A stretch of 64,000 nucleotides of DNA, from assembly GCA_949126835.1 (NCBI GenBank), contig OX421509.1, positions 15,531,624 through 15,595,623 of the forward strand, given 5' to 3'. Shown one piece after another: positions 51,501 through 56,949 of the stretch (position 1 is the first letter of the stretch; each line of letters starts with the position of its first letter). The notes beneath the pieces are model-generated. The model was not told the DNA's origin, did no database searches, and saw only the letters and a list, made by a program, of their open reading frames with translations. The stretch is from Anisus vortex (lineage: Eukaryota > Mollusca > Gastropoda > Planorbidae). The position numbers were made by a program, and so were the translations under genes.

Positions 51501-54197
51501 CTGAAACTTCGTAAGCATCTTCTTTCCGCAAAACTGGCACTGGCTTTTGTGTGCTTGGCTCAGTTTTTGGCTCCTGGTTAAGAAAATTTCCATAGTTAGC
51601 ATACCACAAAAAAAAAGTTGTGCAATGGTCACCATAGCACGTTCCCATAATTCTCTACTATAATACACAGTCTGCTTCTAAGAGATGTTTTTCTGCCAAG
51701 AGAATTAAAAGAACAAATAAAAATATGAAGCCCAAAACATTCAGGAGCATAGGACATGCAGAGAACCAGTTAGTAAATAATTGAAAGAAATCTTCCAGCG
51801 TTATGGATTTACTAAACATCTGTTTTGAAATGTTTTTATTACAAAAATGTATGACTTTTTGAGAGTCAAGGGCCTACAGTTTTTAGTGGTTTCTTTTGTC
51901 AAATCTTGCTTAAGGTGTGTGTGTACCAGCACTAAGCCCAGAGCATTTACTTCCCCGATCAGAGCTGGGAATACTTTGAAATCATTTGAAATGTCCACAC
52001 TTTAACCTCATTATCTTTACCCTCAGATAGGTCATAGGATGGTTTCTTTTTTTAATATAATGCTAATATTTCTACATTACAAAGTGACAGACAAGTCAAG
52101 AACATGAAGAAGAATGTTTACTTGAAGAATGGGAAAGGTACTTAATATAATTAACATAGCCTATGATCCCTGAATAACATAGCCTAATATCATTTTGTAA
52201 GTAAAATAAGTTCAAGAGTGAAATACTTACCGGGGTATATTATTTTTACTTTACCTGTAATGCATTGTTTATTTTCTCAAAACCATCTGGTCCAGACTTA
52301 ATCAAGTCTTCCACCTCCTCTTTTATTCGCTGCACAACTTTTCTATTCATCTCAATGTCTCCTTCCAGTCTGACCATTCTGTTTTCTATTTGCTCCATCT
52401 AAGGTATGAAAAAGGAATAAGATTTTGGACACAGTGTTAAAAGCAAAATTCAATTTCAAGGGTTAAACAATTGCGTCAACAAAGAATACAAAACTGAAAC
52501 AAAGTTAACATGTCTGTATTTGATATAAATGATAATAAAAACAGTTACTAGCACTAATAGCAGAGTGATTCTTTAAAAAACACACCAGAAAATGAGCTGA
52601 AATACAAGATCCATACAAGGTTCTCTGTCATTATCAACTTATATTTCTTAATTTCATTTAACTAAAAGCTGAGTATATATTAACAAACTCAATATGTTAC
52701 AACAGTTAAAAGGCTAAATTGTAAGCCTAAACCCAAAACATCATTTATAAAACACTGCAGTTATACAATCCAAGGTTAGTCTTGGCCATTACAGTGCTTA
52801 TCTATAAACGATATAAGCTCAATTCCCCGGGGATAATTAAATAGGCATGTATAAACTACAGATAAAAATTTGCATAAACAACAAAGAACAGAAGGTTAAA
52901 AAAGATCTAATAATTTTTTTAATATAATTATTATTTACTGAAAACATGTAGGAAAGTAATAAAATTAATATGGTAATCGGGTTAAAATAGGCATGTCTTT
53001 TTTTTTTTATTTAGGACTATCCCTGGCTGAGAGTCCCATAGCCCACATGTCTAAAATATTATTTTTTTTATTTTACTTGCTGAAAACTTTAGGAAAGCTT
53101 TATAAGCCCTGAAATTCTTTACAATCTTTAAAAAAATTTAATATTAATGGAAATGTAAAAAAGTAGCCAACCTATATTGCTATTTATATAGTTTTAATGG
53201 TCAGTGAATAATAGAAAACCTTTCTCATGTATGTCTAAAATATAATTATTAGGGTTAGGGTTATGGTTAGATTTAATTACTGAAAACATTTTAAGAAAGC
53301 TTTAAGTCCTGAAATTCTTTTTTTTTTTAAATCCCTTAATGGTCGATGGGGAGATAATGGACATTGCTAGTCCATTAGTCTTTTCAGTGGGCTTGGTAGA
53401 CTTGGCGGCGCCCATCTCCTCTCCAATTCAGTGGTGGATTTTTTTATTTCAGATTGTCTGCACCCGTGGGTTGAAAACCATGATGTCAGGCTTCTTTACG
53501 TTTAAAAGAAAAGTAGTATTCATGGAAATGTGAAAAAGTAGCCTACCTATATTGCCATTACAGAAAAAGAAAAAAAAAAGAGTTTTCAGTGAGGAATTGA
53601 ACTCAGGTCACCCGCATGGCAGTTTGGGACACTAACCACTCAGCTATGGAGGACACGTGGAAAAGTGTGATCGCAAAAGTAAAATATAATATGATGCAAT
53701 AGGGTCACATGTCATCCAATTTACCAATGGGAATCGGAATCCACACACAAACCTTACTTGATATATATAAGTAAAGTATCCTGCAGGACCGAGTTGATCC
53801 ATAGGCCCGGTGAAGCAGCGTTCACCAGTTTCTGTGGCCACGGCATACTAGGTGATTGTGTGGCCAGCACCATGCACAGCCGCCTTTACTTTACCCCAAC
53901 TAAGGTCAGGTACCCATCAGAGCTGGGTAGACTCAGGGACACCCTCCAGACCCGGGAAAAAATCCTAGCTTGCACCAGGATTCGAACCCGGGATCTTCGG
54001 CTCGCCAGTCAAACCCGCTGCCGCTCGGCTACCGTGCCCCATTTTTACTATATATATATAGATTTAAAAAAAACAATACTTACATTATATGCACTCCCAC
54101 TCTTTGGATATGTGTTTAGCGTATCTAGCATCATGTACAACATTAACATTGTGACCATAAATAAGAGGGCCCCCCATAAAAATGTAAAGCGCTTCAT
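15424..54197 (-). CDS. MAN2A: Golgi alpha-mannosidase II (MAN2A type), complete, 25 coding exons
   Basis: This glycoside hydrolase family 38 enzyme trims alpha-1,3 and alpha-1,6 mannoses from GlcNAcMan5GlcNAc2 in the medial Golgi, committing N-glycans to the complex type. The exons (listed separately) join in phase to 3480 nt, 1159 residues plus TGA; vertebrate members have about 1150. Order: cytoplasmic tail and signal anchor (about 5-24), coiled-coil stem, [12 protein letters not shown], zinc motif HTHCDPGW (H181, D183), nucleophile motif AVDPFGYSS (D295), [15 protein letters not shown] (D431/D432, acid/base), [12 protein letters not shown] (zinc His575), then C-terminal beta domains with [10 protein letters not shown] and [11 protein letters not shown]. 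The loop [14 protein letters not shown] resembles MAN2A2 more than MAN2A1. No stop or frameshift occurs. Four introns carry minisatellites copied from exon ends. Confidence 0.95.
15853..15957 (-). CDS. MAN2A: MAN2A exon 24
   Basis: Residues 1075-1109: [20 protein letters not shown] and then CLATDGK, matching 'ALILHRKGFDC...C....GK'. The donor is gtagtt. Confidence 0.9.
16045..16790 (+). mobile_element. Decayed LINE fragment (CR1/L2-like RT C-terminus)
   Basis: Reading across frames gives [14 protein letters not shown], then CNIPFVEKV, a block comparable to 'RLDYC.ALL.G' and one comparable to 'LHWLPVR', in the order of the RT thumb and C-terminal region of CR1/L2-like LINEs. Many stops and frameshifts are present. 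It lies antisense in the intron between MAN2A exons 24 and 23. Confidence 0.78.
17725..17931 (-). CDS. MAN2A: MAN2A exon 23
   Basis: Residues 1006-1074: [13 protein letters not shown], then [19 protein letters not shown], matching the family SSLPCD.HL.NLRT block. Phase 0 at both ends. Confidence 0.93.
17985..19500. repeat. 44/45-bp minisatellite, about 33 copies, with higher-order structure
   Basis: The unit is atgttgtatgctatgtatg continuing ttactaataaaatagtctttgttaaa. Two subtypes alternate: a 45-bp form (gtctttgtt) and a 44-bp form (gtattgtt, usually with gttatatgc). The order of subtypes repeats itself: 18833-19045 and 19279-19491 are identical at a 446-bp offset. It lies in the intron between exons 23 and 22. 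Runs of the 45-bp form stay open as a cycling 15-residue peptide. Confidence 0.95.
19965..20256 (-). repeat. 56/57-bp array made of the exon 22 end plus its splice donor, 5 copies
   Basis: Reading the - strand, each copy has the last 34 coding bases of exon 22 (ending AATTAGGTCTGAG), the donor gtatggaatc and about 12 further intron bases. Exon-end positions are 20223 (true exon), 20167, 20110, 20053 and 19997. The copied donors are intact. Reading past any donor meets an in-frame TAG (GTA TGG AAT CAT TTG TAG). Confidence 0.93.
20223..20356 (-). CDS. MAN2A: MAN2A exon 22
   Basis: Residues 961-1005: [20 protein letters not shown] and [11 protein letters not shown]. The last 34 coding bases plus the donor gtatgg are repeated four more times directly downstream. 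Confidence 0.94.
20735..21012. repeat. 52-bp minisatellite, about 5 copies, next to the exon 21 donor
   Basis: The unit is gcagatatagtacaaatatc followed by ttttatcaaaagatctatatattgcttacaat. It ends about 12 bp from the donor of exon 21 and contains no exon sequence. Confidence 0.93.
21025..21166 (-). CDS. MAN2A: MAN2A exon 21
   Basis: Residues 914-960: [20 protein letters not shown] and [14 protein letters not shown]. The donor is gtaagt. A 52-bp array starts about 12 bp into the intron. Confidence 0.95.
21180..22300. other. Intron between exons 21 and 20, unremarkable part
   Basis: AT-rich sequence without recognisable exon, repeat array or element. Confidence 0.55.
22320..22610 (+). mobile_element. 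Dispersed repeat family C, copy 1
   Basis: The segment from atgagggacagcccag to tagacataccgtggggtgac aligns in order with the reverse complement of 38110-38435 (shared atgagggacag, ggaagcaacgtgtgc against gatgaagcaatgtgcgc, and ggtgcctggatg). The open frames across it are by-products. Confidence 0.65.
23025..23161 (-). CDS. MAN2A: MAN2A exon 20
   Basis: Residues 868-913: [20 protein letters not shown] and [10 protein letters not shown], matching the family 'VDIR...E.....' and 'FYTDLNG.Q' blocks. The donor is gtgagt. Confidence 0.94.
23270..23675. repeat. About 38-bp minisatellite, about 10 copies, between exons 20 and 19
   Basis: The unit is taagacaaaggctacatgtc followed by tttacaaacaa and taggtc or tgaagttt. 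It ends about 35 bp from the exon 19 donor. Confidence 0.92.
23709..23823 (-). CDS. MAN2A: MAN2A exon 19
   Basis: Residues 830-867: [20 protein letters not shown] and then VARLHNSP. The donor is gtcagc. Confidence 0.9.
24306..24428 (-). CDS. MAN2A: MAN2A exon 18
   Basis: Residues 789-829, containing [30 protein letters not shown] is a family hallmark. Phase 0 at both ends. Confidence 0.95.
25123..25222 (-). CDS. MAN2A: MAN2A exon 17
   Basis: Residues 755-788: [20 protein letters not shown], then [11 protein letters not shown]. The acceptor is tttcttttcag and the donor gtacaa. Confidence 0.9.
25258..25585. repeat. Degenerating array, about 33-bp unit, about 10 copies, upstream of exon 17
   Basis: The unit is accattctataaattgattt then caaagtgacaat. 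Copies diverge progressively away from the exon; the first starts about 40 bp from the exon 17 acceptor. Confidence 0.88.
25850..26098. repeat. Direct duplication, about 115 bp, offset 131 bp
   Basis: Two copies begin aagtctgtagaacaaagact and end ctgcaccatatataaa with few differences. Confidence 0.85.
26098..26222. repeat. (TA)n-rich microsatellite with 'acagtata' spacers
   Basis: Repeated tatatatatatacagtata blocks lie just beyond the donor of exon 16. Confidence 0.9.
26243..26379 (-). CDS. MAN2A: MAN2A exon 16
   Basis: Residues 710-754, starting [20 protein letters not shown], aligning with the family 'ISFRAHIPPLGLKVYKI' strand. A (TA)n tract lies about 20 bp beyond the donor gtcagt. Confidence 0.9.
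26440..26790. repeat. 38/39-bp minisatellite, about 9 copies, upstream of exon 16
   Basis: The unit is tattgtggctatacctcatt followed by tacagttttcactcatc. It starts about 60 bp from the exon 16 acceptor. Confidence 0.92.
27025..28062 (-). repeat. 37-bp array made of the exon 15 end plus its splice donor, about 28 copies
   Basis: On the - strand each unit carries the exon 15 end (TCTCCCAACATTTATAAG), the donor gtattttacag and GAG. The true exon end at 28043 is the first copy read by the transcript; about 27 more follow without a break. Three copies carry ctgctg for ctcctg and one carries gtaacatacc. Donor GT is kept in nearly all. Reading past the true donor meets TAA within the next copy. 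Confidence 0.95.
28043..28208 (-). CDS. MAN2A: MAN2A exon 15
   Basis: Residues 654-709: [19 protein letters not shown], then [16 protein letters not shown]. The last 26 or so bases with the donor gtattttac are the template of the 37-bp array that begins directly at the exon end. Confidence 0.92.
28393..30123. repeat. 41-bp minisatellite, about 42 copies
   Basis: The unit is agtatatgaaagcagccata followed by aaaccatagagactggtgcta. Two variable sites (gcagcc or gttgcc; ccatag or ctatag) fall in blocks, a sign of local homogenisation. It lies in the intron between exons 15 and 14, about 185 bp from the exon 15 acceptor. Confidence 0.96.
30200..30889. mobile_element. Non-autonomous element with 14-bp perfect terminal inverted repeats
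   Basis: CAGACATGCCTACC at the left end is matched exactly by its reverse complement at the right end. Subterminal aagcggaac motifs occur near the right end and once near the left. The TIR looks hAT-like, but no 8-bp target duplication was found. Confidence 0.65.
31089..31156 (-). CDS. MAN2A: MAN2A exon 14
   Basis: Residues 632-653, [20 protein letters not shown]. It aligns with the family DLKQKSQDSLP segment. The donor is gtaagtg. Confidence 0.86.
31160..34010. other. Intron between exons 14 and 13
   Basis: No exon seen. About 32680-33440 is unusually dense in AGGCCTA and related palindromes. The rest is AT-rich sequence. Confidence 0.55.
34011..34125 (-). CDS. MAN2A: MAN2A exon 13
   Basis: Residues 593-631, ending [10 protein letters not shown]. 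The donor is gtgagt. Low conservation, but the phase and position fit. Confidence 0.85.
34246..34456. mobile_element. Short hAT-type MITE with 8-bp target duplication
   Basis: Flanked by ctatagac at 34238-34245 and 34457-34464. The left end CAGGGCTGTGGAGTCGG and the degenerate right end (gactccgaagctctg) are inverted. The interior is made of repeated gactccaactc-type segments. Confidence 0.72.
35682..35864 (-). CDS. MAN2A: MAN2A exon 12 (zinc His)
   Basis: Residues 532-592, containing [20 protein letters not shown]. His575 matches the third zinc ligand. The usual Thr of DAITGTAK is Ala here. Confidence 0.94.
36372..36805 (+). mobile_element. LINE C-terminal fragment (same group as 939-2413)
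   Basis: Frames give [19 protein letters not shown] sequence, then [14 protein letters not shown] and [16 protein letters not shown]. This order matches the C-terminus of the LINE at the left of the window. It is 5' truncated and antisense in the intron between exons 12 and 11. Confidence 0.78.
37458..37660 (-). CDS. MAN2A: MAN2A exon 11
   Basis: Residues 465-531: [38 protein letters not shown] and [17 protein letters not shown]. Substrate-pocket residues of GH38 are conserved. Confidence 0.95.
38095..38440 (-). mobile_element. Dispersed repeat family C, copy 2 (inverted)
   Basis: The reverse complement aligns with 22320-22610: atgagggacagc, gaggaagcaacgtgtgcagc, ggtgcctggatgcc and tgtaggtgg-like segments occur in the same order. 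Confidence 0.62.
38706..38883 (-). CDS. MAN2A: MAN2A exon 10 (acid/base residue)
   Basis: Residues 405-464: [20 protein letters not shown] followed by DDFRY. Asp431/Asp432 match the general acid/base pair. It ends with [17 protein letters not shown]. Confidence 0.95.
38960..40915. repeat. About 37-bp minisatellite, about 50 copies, with 228-bp higher-order repeat
   Basis: The unit is gagctttagcttctgtagca then ttgtcacaggtaaatca. A longer variant (tcatgggtaaatttaaatta) recurs at 39675, 39903, 40131 and 40359, exactly 228 bp apart, marking a higher-order unit. It starts about 75 bp from the exon 10 acceptor. Confidence 0.95.
41060..41398. repeat. About 38-bp array, about 8 copies, near the exon 9 donor
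   Basis: The unit is caatacaatgactattataa then tattggattaggtagtgc. It ends about 55 bp from the end of exon 9 and carries no exon sequence. Confidence 0.9.
41453..41639 (-). CDS. MAN2A: MAN2A exon 9
   Basis: Residues 343-404: [32 protein letters not shown] and [17 protein letters not shown], all strongly conserved GH38 blocks. The donor is gtttgt. Confidence 0.94.
41843..42335 (-). repeat. About 47-bp array derived from the exon 8 end, donors inactivated, about 10 copies
   Basis: The repeat segment cccagtgttggtgccacata aligns with the exon 8 end cccattgctggcgccacatg on the + strand (16 of 20 match), and both are flanked by tctcactta. In the true exon the junction is cttac|ccc (donor GT). 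In array copies it is cttaaccc or cttaatcc (TT) and once cttccccg, so the copied donors are lost. Confidence 0.88.
42311..42484 (-). CDS. MAN2A: MAN2A exon 8 (catalytic nucleophile)
   Basis: Residues 285-342: [20 protein letters not shown], where Asp295 matches the GH38 nucleophile, then [14 protein letters not shown] and YMWRQQW. The donor is gtaagtgag. The 47-bp array downstream is derived from this exon end. Confidence 0.94.
42890..43460 (+). mobile_element. Non-autonomous dispersed element, family D, copy 2
   Basis: The left end (tgtaatgaagtaggcaaaat) and right end (acctacttcagtaccaattt) are inverted relative to each other. The interior matches 6365-6940 and the reverse complement of 54570-55215. 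Confidence 0.65.
43625..44061. mobile_element. MITE with long terminal inverted repeats and TA target duplication
   Basis: CCGTATATACTCGCGTATAA begins the element and its reverse complement ends it. Flanking TA at 43623-43624 and 44062-44063 is a single TA in uninterrupted 39-bp units (caactaacct), so the empty site can be read from neighbouring repeats. TA duplication suggests a Tc1/mariner-like source. Confidence 0.82.
44303..44743 (+). pseudogene. hAT transposase C-terminal dimerisation domain fragment
   Basis: A 146-residue frame. [20 protein letters not shown] followed by [20 protein letters not shown] and [14 protein letters not shown] is the hAT C-terminal dimerisation signature. The N-terminal and catalytic regions are absent, so no active transposase is encoded. 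Confidence 0.82.
44948..45056. repeat. 21-bp tandem repeat, 5 copies, inside the hAT
   Basis: Five perfect or near-perfect copies of atgttaatacctgggcaccgt. Confidence 0.93.
45501..45628 (-). CDS. MAN2A: MAN2A exon 7
   Basis: Residues 242-284: [20 protein letters not shown] and then [15 protein letters not shown]. The last 19 coding bases and the donor gttagt are the template of the 39-bp minisatellite that follows directly in the intron. Confidence 0.93.
45640..47050. other. Intron between exons 7 and 6
   Basis: No exon or element identified. AGGCCTA motifs are frequent at 46130-46600. A locally GC-richer segment at 46840-46990 has no recognised identity. Confidence 0.5.
47060..47231 (-). 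CDS. MAN2A: MAN2A exon 6
   Basis: Residues 185-241, starting [17 protein letters not shown] and containing [15 protein letters not shown]. The 3' end at AAAAG|gttggtg was chosen because it alone restores [11 protein letters not shown] with exon 7. A gtgaac donor five bases downstream breaks the frame. Confidence 0.88.
47310..47730. repeat. 22-bp minisatellite, about 19 copies
   Basis: Units ttttatcaatctttactcta+tg and ttttatcaatatttacgcta+ca alternate, giving a 44-bp dimer in places. Since 22 is not a multiple of 3 and the unit lacks stops in the + frames, long open frames (up to 186 codons) run through. It starts about 80 bp upstream of the exon 6 acceptor. Confidence 0.93.
47760..48450 (+). 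other. Intronic segment with a TATA-like element; LTR origin possible
   Basis: cagtatataaaggcccgc at about 48183 is a good TATA-box match within an otherwise featureless segment. No paired LTR, primer-binding site or coding remnant was found, so a solo LTR is only a possibility. Confidence 0.2.
49277..49666. mobile_element. hAT-type non-autonomous element with 8-bp target duplication
   Basis: Flanked by gtaatgat at 49269-49276 and 49667-49674. The ends TAGTGATTGGCCGGAT and, inverted, TAGGGTTTGGCCGAAT are similar. It lies in the intron between exons 6 and 5. Confidence 0.78.
49855..50002 (-). CDS. MAN2A: MAN2A exon 5 (first zinc-site residues)
   Basis: Residues 136-184: [17 protein letters not shown] and then [13 protein letters not shown], the start of the GH38 catalytic domain. 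His181 and Asp183 are the zinc ligands. Cys182 replaces the Asn of the usual HSHNDPGW. The donor is gtaaaa. Confidence 0.93.
50567..50613 (-). CDS. MAN2A: MAN2A exon 4
   Basis: A short 47-nt exon encoding [16 protein letters not shown] (residues 120-135). The acceptor is tttgtttttcag and the donor gttagt. It fits both neighbouring phases. Confidence 0.82.
51474..51573 (-). CDS. MAN2A: MAN2A exon 3 (stem)
   Basis: 33 codons plus one base (residues 87-119). It is low in conserved sequence ([14 protein letters not shown]...FPEVRVSG), as expected for the luminal stem. The acceptor is tttcttaaccag and the donor gtaatg. Confidence 0.82.
52255..52398 (-). CDS. MAN2A: MAN2A exon 2 (stem)
   Basis: 48 codons (residues 39-86), phase 0 to 0. 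It starts [18 protein letters not shown] and is rich in charged and hydrophobic heptad positions, consistent with a coiled-coil stem. The donor used is gtaaag at 52254. A stronger-looking gtaagtattt lies at 52230, but reaching it would read an in-frame TAA. Confidence 0.88.
53579..53655 (-). mobile_element. tRNA-derived SINE fragment
   Basis: On the - strand, gctgagtggttagtgtccc resembles an A box region and ggtgacctgagttcaattcc a B box region. The insert between them is longer than in a tRNA and the acceptor stem does not close. Confidence 0.6.
53768..54040 (-). mobile_element. tRNA-derived SINE B
   Basis: The - strand begins ggggcacggtagccgagcgg (A box), has cccgggttcgaatcctggtg (B box) and continues into a non-tRNA body. 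Part of the body recurs at 11610-11830. It sits right beside MAN2A exon 1, in the intron between exons 1 and 2. Confidence 0.78.
54084..54197 (-). CDS. MAN2A: MAN2A exon 1 (start, signal anchor)
   Basis: ATG at 54197. It encodes residues 1-38: [20 protein letters not shown], the tail and type II membrane anchor, then the start of the stem. The donor is gtaagtatt. The same exon runs 5' to 54216, behind the acceptor tttattacag, so at least one upstream non-coding exon is expected. Confidence 0.9.
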
Positions 54198-54216
54198 GTT
54201 TCAACTGATCTTTCTA
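54198..54216 (-). other. 5' UTR part of MAN2A exon 1
   Basis: A T-rich tract and acceptor tttattacag end at 54217, just 19 bases before the ATG. This implies an intron in the 5' UTR and a promoter further upstream (higher coordinates). Confidence 0.6.
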
Positions 54217-54569
54217 CTGTAATAAAAAAAAAAGGAATTAAATTTTATAATTAATATTTCAAAGGCAAACTTTTGGTTAGATGTAAGAAGCTAAGCTAAG
54301 GCATTAGACTAATCTTTTAATCACAATTGGTCAAACAGATAAAAAATGAAATCAATTTAAACTATCACAAGTATTCTCAAATCTATTGTAGTTCTTCCGA
54401 TAATTCTTCAAAAACTTAACAGTCTATAGTCTATGTACTTTATGTAGGCCTATAGATGACCAAATTATTGTTTATTGGCTTTGATAAAAGGGAATACTAG
54501 GCTATGAACATCTGACTATGAACATATCATTTCCACAGTGTCAGACTGTGTAGAAAAAAAAGAATATTT

Positions 54570-55215
54570 GTGATACTACCCCCCTTGAACCGGTACGGAA
54601 GTCAGTAAAATTGATTTTCCAATCAATGCAAAAATAAAGTGAAAAAAGGGTCCTAGGTAATTTTTTTATATTATTTTGTATTTGTAATGCAAAATGCCTT
54701 AACTTATATAGCTGTGAAATTTTCAAGCTAAAATTATTTTTAGAAATTACTTAAACATTTGTTTTTAAGCAGCTTTTGTATAAAAATCAAGCAAAATGTC
54801 CTTTAAAGATAAAATTGTTTAAAAATCAACTAAATATTACTTAAAACATTTAAAACTTTTTAAAGCTTCTTGTGTATTAACTCATTATGATTTATGGGTA
54901 TGTTTGCTAAATTTTATGGCGATTGGTTAGCCTAATATTTATTCATCCTGGAAATATTAAAGTATCTGTTGCATGGCTAATTGAATTGTTAAAAATAGGT
55001 GGTGTTTCTCTTTTTCATTTTTCTTCAAAACTACTTCTCTTACCTTTACTTTTATGTAATTTTGAAAAACTTTTGAACTAGTCAATTGATTTTATAGATT
55101 TTTTCACCAATATTGCCAATATATATAGATTAAAATCAATTAGCTTCAAAATAAAAAAACCTAAAACAAAATATCTTATTTTGCCTACTCCAGTACCATT
55201 CCTGTGGGGTTGCAT
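54570..55215 (-). mobile_element. Non-autonomous dispersed element, family D, copy 3 (inverted)
   Basis: Its reverse complement carries ccccacaggaatggtactgg, attggtgaaaaaatct-like and gacctaggaccc-like segments in the order seen at 6365-6940 and 42890-43460. It lies upstream of the MAN2A ATG. Confidence 0.65.
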
Positions 55216-55626
55216 GTTGCATCACAATTTATAAATTGTTTAGGACTATAGGCCTACAACTACAACTAGGCTACATGTGCATCTCTTATAAATCAACCTT
55301 AAAATGATTGTTTACCAAGTGTCAAGCTATTCACAATGATAGTGAGATTTTAAATGTTTAAAAGGACCAAGAAGACAGAAGACAGTGTTATGATGCATAG
55401 TATGAATAAGTGTATCATCATCTGCATGGGCAGCACAGCCATAAGACAAGTAGGGATTAGATATAAAGGCCTAAGCAGCCTAGCCTAGTCATAGTTGATA
55501 TAATGTCCTTTTTTAAGAACAAACTTGAAAGGCTTTCATAGTAGCAGAGTGTATTTAATATTTATATATATAATAGTATTTATTAATTATAGGTAATTAT
55601 AGGCCTAGTTATAGTAGGCTATAGAC

Positions 55627-55948
55627 CAGGGGTCGGGAACCTTTTTGTCTTAGAGAGCCATGGATACCACATATTTTGAAAAGTAATTCTGTGAAAGCCA
55701 TACATTATGTTTCAAATTAAAAATTCAAGTAAATGTGTGCATTTTGTGTAATTTCAACACTAAAAGTACAATAATTATGTCTCTGAATTCCTCTGATGCT
55801 GAGCTGCAGTAGACTTAAGCTCATTTGTAGAATGAAATATTGATATGCAATTTTTTTAAATAATGGAACAGTTGTCTGCGAGCCAGACGCAGCCATCAAA
55901 AGAGCCTTATAAAAATCTGGCTCGCGAGCCATGGGTTCCCGAACCCTG
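55627..55948. mobile_element. hAT-type MITE with 8-bp target duplication
   Basis: Flanked by ctatagac at 55619-55626 and 55949-55956. The ends CAGGGGTCGGGAACC and ggttcccgaaccctg are inverted repeats of the classic CAGGGGTCGG hAT type. Confidence 0.85.
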
Positions 55949-56553
55949 CTATAGACTATAGAACTGTTCTTGAATGATATTTGATATTATATTCAAATTT
56001 TGTCAATTGGCATTTTTCACCTAATATGCATCAGATGCATACATGAGACATGATGAGGTTGCAGGCTGGTCTATCGACTATCTGACTATCGTCACTATCG
56101 GTGTGTCATAATGAAAATAATATTATTTGATATTTTATTTGATAATTATAGAGTCATAGTTAGTCAGTCATAGACTTAAGCTCATTTGTAGAATGAAATA
56201 TTGATATGCAATTAATATTTAGGCCTAGATAAAAAAATCGTCAAAAAATTTTTTTTAAATAATGGAACAGTTGTCTGCGAGCCAGACGCAGCCATCAAAA
56301 AAGCCTTATCTGGCTCGCGAGCCATGGGTTCCCGAACCCTGCTATAGACTATAGAACTGTTCTTGAATGATATTTGATATTATATTCAAATTTTGTCAAT
56401 TGGCATTTTTCACCTAATATGCATCAGATGCATACATGAGACATGATGAGGTTGCAGGCTGGTCTATCGACTATCTGACTATCGTCACTATCGGTGTGTC
56501 ATAATGAAAATAATATTATTTGATATTTTATTTGATAATTATAGAGTCATAGA
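55810..56553. repeat. Tandem segmental duplication of about 350-385 bp
   Basis: 55810-56160 is repeated at 56171-56553, starting tagacttaagctcatttgta and ending gataattatagagtcatag. The second copy has a roughly 34-bp insertion and a short deletion. The duplicated block includes the right half of the hAT MITE at 55627-55948, leaving an orphan right end in copy 2. Confidence 0.92.
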
Positions 56554-56610
56554 TAGTCATAGACAATTTAGACTAGACAAAGACAGTCTGGGATGAGTCA
56601 AATAACGTTA

Positions 56611-56912
56611 ACGAAGTGGCTATTCGGACCCGGTAGACTTAGTCATAAATATTAGTATCGGTTAGTTTATATAGGTTAGTGATGGATTTGTAGTATTTTT
56701 GGTAATAGTTAGTATCGGTTAGGTTATAAAGGATAGGGATAGATTTGGTGTTTTCTGTGCTACTTCTTATAATATATATGGTAAAACAAACATTTTTTGT
56801 GTTTGTTTCCCTCTTTTTTGATGTTTTCTATGAGTTTTAAGGAATTCTGACTGAAGCCGGGTCCGAATAGCCATTTCATGCTAAAGGGACCCGGGTCCGA
56901 ATAGCGGCAGCC
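56611..56912. mobile_element. Short TIR element with GCTATTCGGACCCGG ends
   Basis: Flanked by taacgtta at 56603-56610 and 56913-56920, a palindrome that could be an 8-bp target duplication. The subterminal gctattcggacccgg at left is matched by ccgggtccgaatagc twice at right. Confidence 0.55.
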
Positions 56913-56949
56913 TAACGTTAAAATAAGTGTGAATTGGTCATTCAAGACT

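Noticed and set aside
53768..54040. Possible tRNA gene with clear A and B boxes
   Set aside because: The spacing and body do not fold as a tRNA, and part of the body is repeated at 11610-11830, so it is a SINE. The same reasoning applies to 10067-10230 and 62615-62783.
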